A stretch of DNA of 25,058 nt from Sandaracinaceae bacterium (GCA_025056955.1 JANWYL010000009.1:1-25058), one strand, 5' to 3'; positions 1-8,700 are shown, numbered from the stretch's first letter. Notes: generated from the sequence alone by a model not told the origin. Numbers and translations: made by a program.

Positions 1-645
1 CCTCACGGCGAAACCGTGCTTCTCGCCGGGGGAGGCCTGGGAAATGCCGTTCTGCTTTCGATTGGCCGGGCTTTGCGCAAAGCAGAGTGTAAGGTCATCT
101 ATTTTGCCGGCTATAAAAGGCCCGAGCAGGTCTTCCGTCGCGATAAAATTGAAGCCGCTGCCGATCAGGTGATTTGGGCTTCAGACATCGGCCCGCCCAT
201 CGAAGCTCGCCGCCCCATGGATCGCGCTTTTGTCGGGAACATTGTCCAAGCCATGTTGGCCTATGCCCAAGGCAAGCTTGGGCCTATGATCGCCGACTTG
301 CGCGAAGTCAAGCGCATCATTGCAATCGGGAGCGACCGCATGATGGCCGCTGTGGCCAAGGCCCGCCACACCGTCCTTCGACCCTACCTCAACCCCGATC
401 ACGTGGCGATTGGCAGCATCAACTCCCCCATGCAATGCATGATGAAAGAAGTGTGTGCCCAGTGCCTTCAGCGCCACATCTCAACAGATCAACAAGAAGA
501 AACTTTTGTGTTTTCATGTTTCAACCAAGACCAGCCTCTTGATGCCGTGGATTGGGACCATCTCCACGCGCGCCTTCGTCAAAACTCGGTACAGGAAAAA
601 CTCGCACATGCTTGGATCGATGCGTTTTTTCCTGAAAACAAATAA
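1..645 (+). CDS. PyrK-like FAD/NAD(P)-binding [2Fe-2S] oxidoreductase, C-terminal part (5' truncated by the window)
   Basis: The reading frame is open from base 1 and ends at TAA 643-645, so the gene starts upstream of the window. The visible 214 residues begin with a glycine-rich nucleotide-binding stretch (LLAGGGLGNA) and later contain GSDRMMAAVA, which resembles the NAD-binding half of the ferredoxin-reductase fold. Four cysteines follow with spacing C-x5-C-x2-C-x17-C (codons at 436, 454, 463 and 517). This fits the C-terminal [2Fe-2S] cluster of the PyrK / sulfide dehydrogenase subunit family, which passes electrons between NAD(P)H, flavin and a partner enzyme. Proteins of this type are often joined to, or encoded next to, a glutamate-synthase small-subunit-like protein, but the N-terminal part is not visible, so the partner and substrate are unknown. 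The family call is fairly firm; the exact enzyme is not. It converges on the next gene with a gap of 35 bases. Confidence 0.72.
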   Translation, partial: PHGETVLLAGGGLGNAVLLSIGRALRKAECKVIYFAGYKRPEQVFRRDKIEAAADQVIWASDIGPPIEARRPMDRAFVGNIVQAMLAYAQGKLGPMIADLREVKRIIAIGSDRMMAAVAKARHTVLRPYLNPDHVAIGSINSPMQCMMKEVCAQCLQRHISTDQQEETFVFSCFNQDQPLDAVDWDHLHARLRQNSVQEKLAHAWIDAFFPENK

Positions 646-666
646 CTGTTTTAGGCTTACCCAAAT

Positions 667-680
667 CAATTAATTAATTG
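667..680. repeat. 14-bp perfect AT-rich palindrome between convergent genes
   Basis: CAATTAATTAATTG reads the same on both strands. It fills the end of the 35-base gap between two convergent genes and abuts the stop codon of the membrane acyltransferase gene. It lacks the GC stem and U-tract of an intrinsic terminator, so no function is assigned. Confidence 0.5.
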
Positions 681-1937
681 TTAGCGCGCTTCCACTAAAA
701 CCAAATAAGCAAATGCCGTGACCGTGATCCATTGAAAGGCACGAAAAGGCCACCCCAGTCTTTTGGCGAAGTGCCAAATAAATCCTAAACCAATGGAAAA
801 GGTCAAAAGCAAAAGGAAAATTCCCATGGCCTCAAAAAAAGAGAAAGAGCGCCCCCAATATTGGCTTATGCCATGAAAGAGGACGCAGCCATGAAGAACA
901 ACCAAGTGGCCCACGTAAATAACCAGCGATTCTTCACTTCCTCGCCGGACAACATGCAGCAAAAAATCAAGAAATCGGTGAACATTTAAATTCTTTTCAG
1001 CAAAGTTAATCGAATAACGAATCCAATTCTCCACAAAGCACCAAGCAGAAAGAAGAAAAATCACATTTGCAAGTCGAAACAGCGAATAATAAGGGTCAGT
1101 TTTCCAAAAATCGTGAGCCCCAAATGGCTGAAAGCCAGTGCGGTTGATTGCAATTGGCATCACAAAGAGGGCAAGGGCTCCATAGAGCAAAGGCCATGCG
1201 AGATGCTTTGAAGGCTCTTTGAAGTGGCGGCTCATGTAGGCCACAAGCACCCCCCCATGGGTGAAAGCAGCCCAAGGCACAAGGGGGAAGGGTGATCCTG
1301 TCTTGGCGTTGAGGTAGGCAGCAAGGGGAAGCGGCAAGATTTTGCTTGGCTCCCAACGCCACACCCATGGTGCTCCAAACAGGGTGATGCCAAAGAGGAC
1401 TCCTACTACCCACGCAAAGCGCTTAGGAGTCCTTAACACAAAAACGAGGAGCTGAAGCAAGCCCAAACTCACAGCAATGTGCTGGAGCACATCCACCTGC
1501 AACCAGGCGAGCACACTCTCCTTGTCCAAAGCGAGGAGCTTCGAAAGCCCTCGGGCTGGAATGTGGAGAGCGTAGCCGATCGCAAGGAGCCACCCGTAGC
1601 GCCCCCACCGCTTGCGCAGGGCAGGCCCCCACTTGAGGTGGGAGAACCACGATCGAAACGTGGTGTGCCCAAAAGCAAGGCCTGAGGCAAAAAGAAAAAT
1701 GGGAGCCGTGTAGCCGTGAACAAAATCGTGGTGACGCAGCCAACGCATGCCATCGTAAGCGCTTGAAAGCAAAGCGCGAAAAACATGACCCTGCACCATG
1801 AGCACGATTGCGCTGAAACGAAGAAGGTCGAGGGCAAGCCAGCGCTCCGACATAGGCGCATCGCTTCGATCTCGCCCAATCGGTAAACTGGGCGAAGTGA
1901 CCCAATCCAGACCTTTTTCTTTAAGCCAGCGCCGCAC
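681..1937 (-). CDS. DUF1624 / HGSNAT-type multipass membrane acyltransferase-like protein
   Basis: This 418-residue protein is predicted to be integral to the inner membrane, with about ten hydrophobic segments. After a 30-residue polar N-terminus comes RWLALDLLRFSAIVLMVQGH (residues 32-51), with Asp37, Arg40 and His51. This matches the first-helix signature of the DUF1624 / heparan-alpha-glucosaminide N-acetyltransferase catalytic family. Members are thought to move acyl groups across or at the membrane onto sugars or other acceptors; the substrate here cannot be read from sequence. The frame opens with GTG at 1937. An ATG at 1853 (residue 29) lies just before the conserved helix and is an equally possible start, since neither has a clear Shine-Dalgarno sequence. 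It lies about 100 bases downstream of the RRM gene on the same strand. Confidence 0.75.
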   Translation of the reverse strand: MRRWLKEKGLDWVTSPSLPIGRDRSDAPMSERWLALDLLRFSAIVLMVQGHVFRALLSSAYDGMRWLRHHDFVHGYTAPIFLFASGLAFGHTTFRSWFSHLKWGPALRKRWGRYGWLLAIGYALHIPARGLSKLLALDKESVLAWLQVDVLQHIAVSLGLLQLLVFVLRTPKRFAWVVGVLFGITLFGAPWVWRWEPSKILPLPLAAYLNAKTGSPFPLVPWAAFTHGGVLVAYMSRHFKEPSKHLAWPLLYGALALFVMPIAINRTGFQPFGAHDFWKTDPYYSLFRLANVIFLLSAWCFVENWIRYSINFAEKNLNVHRFLDFLLHVVRRGSEESLVIYVGHLVVLHGCVLFHGISQYWGRSFSFFEAMGIFLLLLTFSIGLGFIWHFAKRLGWPFRAFQWITVTAFAYLVLVEAR

Positions 1938-1943
1938 TCTTGC

Positions 1944-1956
1944 GGCAGAGCCTGCC
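1944..1956 (-). other. Short hairpin just upstream of the acyltransferase start
   Basis: GGCAG-AGC-CTGCC forms a perfect 5-bp stem with a 3-base loop, 6 bases upstream of the GTG at 1937. It would lie where a ribosome-binding site for that start should be. No such site is evident, which slightly favours the downstream ATG at 1853. Confidence 0.3.
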
Positions 1957-1995
1957 TTCTAGAAAAGGATGGTCAAGCAAAAAGCACTTCCCCGT

Positions 1996-2010
1996 GGCCA
2001 GCTCCTGGCC
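1996..2010 (-). terminator. Possible weak terminator hairpin after the RRM gene
   Basis: GGCCAG-CTC-CTGGCC forms a perfect 6-bp GC-rich stem with a 3-base loop, 26 bases past the RRM stop codon. In the direction of transcription a run of five U residues follows only about a dozen bases later, so termination would be weak at best. It could instead be an mRNA 3'-end stabiliser. Confidence 0.3.
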
Positions 2011-2036
2011 TTCACCCCAGCTGGTTTTTCTTCGCC

Positions 2037-2399
2037 TCACCACTTGCGGCCGCTGCCTTTTCGCCCCTCTTGCCGCCACCCTTCCCTTTCACGCCCATCA
2101 AAACTCCGCTGCCCTCGCCGACCGTTTTTCTCAAAAAAGGCACCCACTCCTCGCTCGCGCGGCTCCGCTTGATTGACGCGCAAAACGCGCCCGTCAAGCA
2201 ATGAACGATCAAGCCCCAAAGCCCGCTTTGCATCCTCTGGGCTTGCCATTGTGACAAAACCAAAGCCACGCGAGCGCCCTGTCAACCTATCGAGCACGAT
2301 CACGGCCTCGATCACTCTCCCCATCGACTCAAAATGCTTTTTCAGCCCTTCTTCGGTCGTGTGGAAGGCGATGTTTCCAACGTAGAGCTTCGTTTCCAT
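2037..2399 (-). CDS. Single-RRM RNA-binding protein with basic Arg/Gly-rich tail
   Basis: The protein has 120 residues and starts at ATG 2399. Residues 1-77 form one RNA-recognition motif: RNP2 is LYVGNI (5-10) and RNP1 is RGFGFVTM (44-51), with the aromatic residues that stack on RNA bases present (Tyr6, Phe46, Phe48). Residues 80-120 form a low-complexity tail rich in Arg, Gly and Lys, as in bacterial and cyanobacterial Rbp proteins, and probably add non-specific RNA affinity. Related bacterial proteins bind mRNA or structured RNA and are often linked to cold or stress adaptation; the target here is unknown. The gene is transcribed away from the exonuclease gene, from a 242-base intergenic region that must hold its promoter. 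The family assignment is secure. Confidence 0.92.
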   Translation of the reverse strand: METKLYVGNIAFHTTEEGLKKHFESMGRVIEAVIVLDRLTGRSRGFGFVTMASPEDAKRALGLDRSLLDGRVLRVNQAEPRERGVGAFFEKNGRRGQRSFDGREREGWRQEGRKGSGRKW

Positions 2400-2579
2400 C
2401 GATTGCTACTCCTCACGGGCTTTGAGAAAGCCCACCGCGACCGCGCCCGTGAATCGCTCGCGATGGGAATGTTTGCCTCCTCAACAGAGGCCATTCACGA
2501 CGCGGTCCAACGAGAGCCAGCCCAGAGGGATGGATCGATGACGGACGTGAACTGATTTTAAATTAAACGCAATCACACC

Positions 2580-2607
2580 CAAAGGCAAGACCCCCCTTTG
2601 CTTTTTT
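2580..2607 (+). other. Hairpin followed by T-run in the divergent intergenic region
   Basis: The region 2400-2641 separates two divergent genes and holds no convincing ORF. Within it CAAAGG (2580-2585) pairs with CCTTTG (2595-2600) across a 9-base loop, and C plus six T residues follow. It resembles a weak intrinsic terminator on the + strand, yet no + strand gene ends upstream. It could be an attenuator-like element ahead of the exonuclease gene or chance. Confidence 0.25.
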
Positions 2608-2634
2608 GGGAAAACACAAAACTTGCTCTACGAT
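2606..2634 (+). promoter_or_regulatory. Possible sigma70-type promoter for the exonuclease gene
   Basis: TTGGGA (2606-2611) and TACGAT (2629-2634) are separated by 17 bases and each resembles the -35 or -10 consensus in part. Transcription would begin near 2641, making the message from ATG 2642 leaderless. This is a motif match only. Confidence 0.25.
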
Positions 2635-2641
2635 GTAAAGC

Positions 2642-3409
2642 ATGCGCGCAAGCATCCAGGTCTGTGGCTGTTTCCCTACAGGTCAATACTATCCTGGGAT
2701 TGCAGACCGAATCGCCAACGCCGCCAAGGAGGTGGAAGGCCTGGCTCCGGGCTTTGACGGAAAAACCAATTGGGTAGAAGCGCCCCTTGTGGTCATTGAC
2801 TTCGAAACAACCGGAAGGGATCCAACGCAAGACCGCATCATTGAAATCGGTATCGCTCTTTTCGAAGGCGCAACCCTTTGCGAAGCACCACGGGCATGGC
2901 TTGTCAACCCCGGCATTCCCATCTCACCTGAATCCACAAAAATCACTGGCATTGACGACTCGATGGTTCGAGATGCACCAAACTTTGCACAGCTCTTTCC
3001 TGAAATCGTTCATTTTTTGCGGAAGCGCATCCCCGTCGCTTACAATTACACTTTTGACCGCAGTTTCTTGCTGGCTGAAACCAGTCGGTGGAAGCTTCCT
3101 GCCGAAGCCGATGTTCCTGCCTTAGATCCACGCTGCGTATGGATTGACCCCCTCGTGTGGGCACGTATGCTGCAGCCAGAAGCGCCAAACCACCAGCTGA
3201 GCGAGGTGTGCAACCGTTTCGGCATCTCAATCCAAAAAGCCCATCGCGCCAATCACGATGCCGAAGCGACAGGGCGCCTTCTTTTGGCAATGACCCGAGA
3301 TCTTCCACAATACTATGGCGAGCTCATCCGGCTGCAAAAGCGCTATGCCAGCGCTCAGGATCTCGCAGCCCTCCAACGGCTGGACGCCAAGCGCAAAGGT
3401 CAGACCTGA
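2642..3409 (+). CDS. DnaQ-like DEDDh 3'-5' exonuclease
   Basis: This 255-residue protein carries all three exonuclease motifs of the DNA polymerase III epsilon / RNase T superfamily. Exo I is VIDFETTG with Asp53 and Glu55, Exo II is YNYTFDRSFL with Asp138, and Exo III is HRANHDAEAT with His200 and Asp205, the DEDDh type. The four acidic residues bind two metal ions and the His activates water to remove nucleotides from 3' ends. Nothing shows a polymerase-binding region or a fused helicase or GIY-YIG domain, so this may be a stand-alone repair or RNA/DNA-trimming enzyme rather than the replicative proofreader. Residues 1-48 are an extra N-terminal stretch with two Cys; no internal Met lies between it and Exo I. 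Its last 10 bases overlap the convergent dehydratase gene. Confidence 0.9.
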   Translation: MRASIQVCGCFPTGQYYPGIADRIANAAKEVEGLAPGFDGKTNWVEAPLVVIDFETTGRDPTQDRIIEIGIALFEGATLCEAPRAWLVNPGIPISPESTKITGIDDSMVRDAPNFAQLFPEIVHFLRKRIPVAYNYTFDRSFLLAETSRWKLPAEADVPALDPRCVWIDPLVWARMLQPEAPNHQLSEVCNRFGISIQKAHRANHDAEATGRLLLAMTRDLPQYYGELIRLQKRYASAQDLAALQRLDAKRKGQT

Positions 3410-4422
3410 TTGCCAAAGAGCGCCGGGAGCTCTGCGTTGCCTCCAGAAAGCACCACTGCAATCCGACGCAAAGAGGGATCGAGTGCCTTGTGGCCCCACC
3501 CAAGTGCTGCGGCCACAGCCACGCCCGCGCTTGGTTCAATCACAAGCTTCATCCTTTCGATCACCAAGCGGGTGGCATTGAGGATGGCCTCTTCAGAAAT
3601 GAGGATGATTTCATCGATAAGATCGCGCACAAGAGGAAAGGTCCACTGGCCCAAAGGAGCCCGAAGGCCATCGGCAATGCTTCGAGGTGCCTTTTGGGGC
3701 ACAGGCCTTCCGAGCTGCTTTGCCTCGAAAGCATCACAGGCCAGTTCTGGCTCCGCCGCAATGATGCGCAGGCCTGCTCCGAGGCCGTGGCAGGCAAGCG
3801 CCACTCCCCCCGCAAGCCCACCTCCCCCTATTGGAAGGATCACGGCATCGAGATCGGGCACTTCCTCGATCAATTCGAGCGCAACTGTGCCCTGCCCTGC
3901 AATCACAGCTGGCTGATCGTAAGGGTGAATCATGAGCGCGCCAGTCTTTTGGGCCAAAGCAAATGCCGTGGCCTCACGGCTTTCCTGAGTGGGCTCGCAA
4001 TCGATCACTTGGGCTCCAAGCTCGGCCACAGCCCGCCTTTTGGTGGGCGCTGCGTCGCGTGGCATCACAACGTAAGCCTGAATCCCCCGCAAGCGCGCCG
4101 CATAGGCCAAGGCCTGGGCATGGTTGCCAGAGCTGTGGGTGAGCACCCCGCGCCTTGCCTCCTCTTCAGCAAGCGAAAGCACTGCATTGACCGCTCCGCG
4201 TGCCTTGAATGCTCCGCATTTCTGGAAGTTCTCACCCTTGAAAAAGAGCATGCGTTCCACACCATCTCTAGAAGCCAACCGATCAAGGGTGCGAGAACGA
4301 AAAACGGGCGTCCTGTGGGTGAAGGGCTGAATGCGCCTTTGCGCTTCTCGAATGGTGTCAATCGAAATGGGGGGCCAATCCGAAGGAGGATGCTGAAAGA
4401 AGCCCTTTCTCATCACACCCAA
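3400..4422 (-). CDS. Threonine dehydratase / serine racemase-type PLP enzyme (fold type II)
   Basis: The protein has 340 residues. The PLP lysine is Lys73 in CGAFKARGA. The phosphate- and substrate-binding loop SSGNHAQ is at 97-103, the glycine loop GGGGLAGG at 199-206, and the C-terminal SGGN at 326-329. This is the tryptophan-synthase-beta fold of threonine/serine dehydratases, serine racemase and 3-hydroxyaspartate dehydratase, which deaminate or racemise hydroxy amino acids in the cytoplasm. It ends after the catalytic domain and has no ACT regulatory domain, so it resembles the catabolic (TdcB-like) or racemase class more than feedback-regulated IlvA. The substrate cannot be chosen from sequence. 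The frame opens at TTG 4422; ATG 4413 is 3 codons inside and more likely. It diverges from the kynureninase-like gene and overlaps the exonuclease gene by 10 bases at its 3' end. Confidence 0.85.
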   Translation of the reverse strand: MGVMRKGFFQHPPSDWPPISIDTIREAQRRIQPFTHRTPVFRSRTLDRLASRDGVERMLFFKGENFQKCGAFKARGAVNAVLSLAEEEARRGVLTHSSGNHAQALAYAARLRGIQAYVVMPRDAAPTKRRAVAELGAQVIDCEPTQESREATAFALAQKTGALMIHPYDQPAVIAGQGTVALELIEEVPDLDAVILPIGGGGLAGGVALACHGLGAGLRIIAAEPELACDAFEAKQLGRPVPQKAPRSIADGLRAPLGQWTFPLVRDLIDEIILISEEAILNATRLVIERMKLVIEPSAGVAVAAALGWGHKALDPSLRRIAVVLSGGNAELPALFGNQV

Positions 4423-4460
4423 CGCGGCATAGACGAGCGCAGCCCAAAGGACAAGCGAAA

Positions 4461-5660
4461 ATGCCCTCTGGCCAAAAACTCAGGCACACTCAACCCATGC
4501 CCCCATCGCCTGAGGAACTCCGTCAGCATTATTCCTGGTTTCTTCGCAAAGGGCGAATCCTTCTCACTGGTCACTCCCATCAGGCTTGGCCCGATGTCGC
4601 ACGAGAAGCCCAACTTGAAGCCTTTGACGATGCCGCCCTATGGGTAGACGACAAGTGGGAGCGTGCCTTTCAAGCAGGAGAAGACGTGCGAAAGGCCGTG
4701 GCCACTCGAATTGGCTGTTCGCCAAAAGAGATCGTCCTGGGTGCAAACACCCATGAGCTCGTCATGCGTTTTCTCTCAGCCTTGCCTTTGCGAAAAAGGC
4801 CCCGTTTGATCACAACCCAAGGGGAATTTCACAGCATCCGAAGGCAACTTGCCCGGCTGGCCGAGGAAGGCCTCGAAATCGTGTGGATCCAAACACACCC
4901 TGTCGAAAGCCTCGCAGAGCGACTCGTTCGGGCCATCGATGATCGCACGAGTGCCATCCTCGTTTCAGCAGTGCTCTACGAAAGCGCTCATCTCGTTCCA
5001 AACCTCGGTGAGCTCGTTTCCCTTGCCAATCGCCATGGTGTAGAGGTGTTGATCGACGCATACCATGCCTTTCAGGCATTACCCTTTTGCGTAAAGGACT
5101 GGGGAGAGCGGGCCTTTATCACCGGGGGTGGGTACAAATACGCCCAGTGGGGAGAAGGTAATTGTTTTCTGCGCGTCCCATCTGATTTTGACGGAAAACC
5201 CTTTTTCACCGGTTGGTTTGCTGAGTTTTTCACCCCGGATCACCAACCCACCATTTCACATGTCACCTACCCTTCTGATCCTGCATACCGCTTTGCTGGA
5301 AGCACCTATGACCCAACCAGCCACTATCGGGCCCGTGCGGTGGCCCGTTTTTTTGACGCACAAGGGCTGACTCCTCAGGTGCTTCGGGAAATCTACATGC
5401 GCCAAACAGAGTTGATCTTTGAAAGGTTAGGAGGGTATTTCGAGTTGTTCACCCCCCGCACACCTCTTCGAGGTGCTTTTGTTGCCCTCCGAGTTGATGC
5501 GCCATCGATGTGGGTGAATGCGTTGAGGCAGCGTGGGATATATGTCGATGCGAGGGGTTCTTTCCTTCGAATCGGCCCAGCACCCTACATCACAGATGCG
5601 GAAATCGAAGAAGCAACAGCTGCCATGATCGAACTCAAAACCAAGCATGGCTACACTTGA
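4461..5660 (+). CDS. Kynureninase-like class V aminotransferase-fold PLP enzyme
   Basis: This 399-residue protein has the class V (fold type I) PLP layout: the cofactor-binding Asp199 in VLIDAYHAF, and the Schiff-base lysine Lys226 in GGGYKYAQWGEG, which resembles the kynureninase SYKY-type motif. An N-terminal LLTGHSHQAWPD segment (35-44) occupies the place of the LDGNSLG-type entry of kynureninases. The family includes kynureninase, cysteine desulfurases and isopenicillin-epimerase-like proteins. This one is nearest to kynureninase by its lysine motif, but no other tryptophan-degradation gene is nearby, so the substrate remains open. Met1 (4461) and Met13 (4497) are both possible starts. 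The 38-base gap to the divergent dehydratase gene suggests a shared control region for two PLP enzymes. Confidence 0.75.
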   Translation: MPSGQKLRHTQPMPPSPEELRQHYSWFLRKGRILLTGHSHQAWPDVAREAQLEAFDDAALWVDDKWERAFQAGEDVRKAVATRIGCSPKEIVLGANTHELVMRFLSALPLRKRPRLITTQGEFHSIRRQLARLAEEGLEIVWIQTHPVESLAERLVRAIDDRTSAILVSAVLYESAHLVPNLGELVSLANRHGVEVLIDAYHAFQALPFCVKDWGERAFITGGGYKYAQWGEGNCFLRVPSDFDGKPFFTGWFAEFFTPDHQPTISHVTYPSDPAYRFAGSTYDPTSHYRARAVARFFDAQGLTPQVLREIYMRQTELIFERLGGYFELFTPRTPLRGAFVALRVDAPSMWVNALRQRGIYVDARGSFLRIGPAPYITDAEIEEATAAMIELKTKHGYT

Positions 5661-5766
5661 GCATGCTTGCCAAGGCATCGCCCCAATTTCCGGTCATTCT
5701 CTGTCAAAGCTTGAATACCTTCCTCAACTGCTGTTACCCTAAACTTACCCCTTTCTGATTTGAGGC

Positions 5767-8700
5767 ATGGTCACGCTTCAGCCAAGAGTCTTTGGGAAAT
5801 ACCAGCTCATTGAACCCATTGCCAGGGGCAATGTCGCCGAGGTTTTTAAGGCAAAATCTCACGGCGTTGAGGGATTCGAAAAGATTTTGGTCATCAAAAG
5901 AATCCTTCCTGAAATCAGCACAAATTCTGCTTTCATCAACGCTTTTATCGAAGAAGCAAAAAGGGCTGTTTCGCTATCTCACGCAAACATCGTGCAAGTG
6001 TTTGACCTCGGAAAAGTCGACAACACCTATTTTGTGGCAATGGAGTGGGTGGCTGGCCATGATCTTGGCACCCTGCTTCAGCTTGGGAAGGAGAGCGGAA
6101 CCCCTCTTAGCAAAGAGCTTGCGGTTTTTATCGTGAGCGAACTCGCAAAAGCCCTTGACTACGCCCATCGCCGCAAGGGCCCAAACATGCGGCCTCTTCG
6201 GGTCGTACATGGCGAAGTGTCGCCAAGCAATGTGCTCATCAGCTACGAGGGGGAAGTGAAGCTCAGCGATTTTGGCATCATGAATGCCTGCCTTGCAGCC
6301 AACCACAAGCACATTGAACCCATCCTCGAGAGAAAGTGCGGCTACATGAGCCCCGAGCAGCTCAAGGGCCTCCCCATCGATGCCCGCACAGACATTTATG
6401 CCCTTGGCGTGGTGCTCTACGAAGCGCTGGCAGGCCGTCATCCCTTCGAGGCCCCCTCCCTTCAAGCGAAGCTCAAGCGCATCCAAGAAGGTGCGTACAC
6501 CCCCATCGCCCAAATCGCCCACGACATTCCCGAGGAGCTTGGACAAATCGTCGAAAAGGCCATGCGTGTGGCACCAGCAGAGCGGTACCAAAGCGCCGCC
6601 GAGCTCTACGAGTCCCTCGTGCAGTTCCTCTATGCTGCAGGGCGGCGGGTTGGAAGCCACGATCTCGCTCGCTATGTCGCTCAGCTTCGCGAAGCAAAAG
6701 CTGCCCTGGAAGAGCGAGAAGGAGAAGAGCTCGTGGCCACCCTCGAAGGAGCCACAGAAGAAATTGTAAGCAGCCGGAAAAGGGTGGCATTGCCTTCGGC
6801 CAAAGAAATTGCCACTCCCTTGCCCAGCGAATTTCGTGAAGTTCCAGTGCTCTTGCTTTCAGCTCCTGGAATTGCGAAGTGGCTGCTTCGCCCCGAAATT
6901 CAAGGCCTCCTTGGCCGGTGGGGGGGTCAAGTGATACCGGCCCGCGTTCCCCCCCTTGACCCCTCCCAAGAAGTCGCAATTGCTTTTGGCCTCAAAGAAA
7001 CAGAGGGCAAAGAAATCGAACACGCCATTCGCTGCGCCATTCGCCTGCTTGACCATGCCCGCAAGCAAAGCGAATTTCCCCTCCCATCAATCGGGATCGA
7101 TGTGGGCCAACTCCTTTTTGATCCAAGGGGGCAGCTCCAATTCGACGCACACCTCGATGCCCTCCTGCGTCAAGTCCAAGCCTTGGGAAAATCGGCGCAA
7201 AAGGGCCAGATTCTTGTAAGCCAAGGCGTAAAATCGGCTGCTGAGGCAAGCTTCGTATTGCTTCCGGTGAGTACTGGTTTGCAAGCCTTCGTGGTCGACT
7301 CAGAATTGAATCCCTTTGATGTTTTAGGCAAATTCATCGGGCGCCGCGAGGAACTCCGGCGAATTGGCGAAGTCTTTGCGATTGCAAATCGAGGCAAACT
7401 GAGGGTGATCCACATTGTTGGGGAGGCGGGGATTGGAAAAACCAGGTTGCTCCACGAGATCCATAGAAGGCTTCAGGCAGGGCAACACCAGGTGGGTTTT
7501 TTTATTGCCACCTGCCACTCTTTCGGTCGCTCTATCGCGTGTTCAGGACTTGCTGAGCTGCTCCGAGTGATTCTTGGAGTTGAGGAAATCGACGCACCTG
7601 CCATTGTGCGCCAAAAAGCAGAGCGTGCCAGGGCCTTGGGGCTCACCCCTCATGAGGTGGATGCGATCGCATCACTGCTTGGCGTGGCACCTTCCCACCA
7701 AGGAATTCAGGGCCAAAGATTGCTTGAGCTTGCCTTCATCAAAGTGGCCCTTCGCCTGGCCTCTGATCGCTTAACGGTGTTTGCTTTCGATAACGCCGAT
7801 TATCTTGATGAGGAGTCCCAAGTTTTACTTTCGGCCCTTCTTCGAAACGAGGCCCGACTGATCCTCGTCTTTGCATCTCGAGAAAACCTGGCAGTCCCCT
7901 GGCGAGAACATCCTCATTGCACCATCATACCGCTTCGCCCATTGGGTGAAGAGGAAATCGCGCGCTTCGTCGTAAGCCGCCTTGGTGCTGAGGAAATTCC
8001 CCTTGAGCTTCTGCGCGAAGTTGCGTCAAAAAGCGGGGGAAATCCCCTTTACCTCGAAAGCTACATCAAGGCACTGCTTGACGCCCAAGCCATTGAAATC
8101 GCTCAAAACCGGATTATTTATCGCTCCCCACTCGCCACCCCCTTCCCAAGGACTCTGCGTGGCTTAATCGCTTCCCATCTCCAAAAGCTTTCTCCCCCCG
8201 AGCGCCTGGCCCTTCAAATCACTGCTGTGGCCGGAGGACGTATCACAGAAGCACTGCTCGCCAAGGTCTCTGGCAACCCCCCAGCAGTTGTCCAGGAAGC
8301 CACAGCTGCGCTTCTCAAAAAAGGATTCTTGGGCAAAGCAGGGCCCCATGAACTTGCGATTGCGCAAGAAATGGTTGGGGAAATCCTGCGAGAAGGCATC
8401 CCAAGCGCCAATCGCCGTGAAATGCACGCGGCAATTGCCCAGGCAATAGAAAGCCTCTATCCCACCTTCTCCGAGGATCTGCTCGACCGACTGGCCTATC
8501 ACCACCGAGAGGCCGGAAACTGGCAACGCGCAATCGAAACATCCATCCAAGCTGCAGAGCGCTCTTTCCGCGAGCGCCCTCGGCTGGCCCTTTCCCACCT
8601 TGCCGCCGCCATCCAACTCGCTCAAAGCGCAAGGGAGCCAAACATCGAGCTGCTCCTTGAGCTCTATGCAAAACATGGCCGCATCGCCCTTGAAGCCCGT

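Noticed and set aside
667..680. AT palindrome as terminator or attachment site
   Set aside because: It has no GC stem or U-tract and no duplicated copy elsewhere in the window; it was kept only as a sequence repeat.
3157..4647. Open frame of 496 codons on the + strand
   Set aside because: It lies antisense to the dehydratase and overlaps the exonuclease and kynureninase-like genes in other frames; its translation has no recognisable domain, whereas the opposing genes have clear catalytic motifs.
4461..5660. Firm call as kynureninase (kynU)
   Set aside because: Only the PLP lysine and Asp motifs resemble kynureninase; the entry motif differs and no tryptophan-degradation neighbours exist, so no gene symbol was given.
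5974..6660. Open frame of 228 codons on the - strand
   Set aside because: It mirrors the kinase-fold domain and its translation has no recognisable domain.
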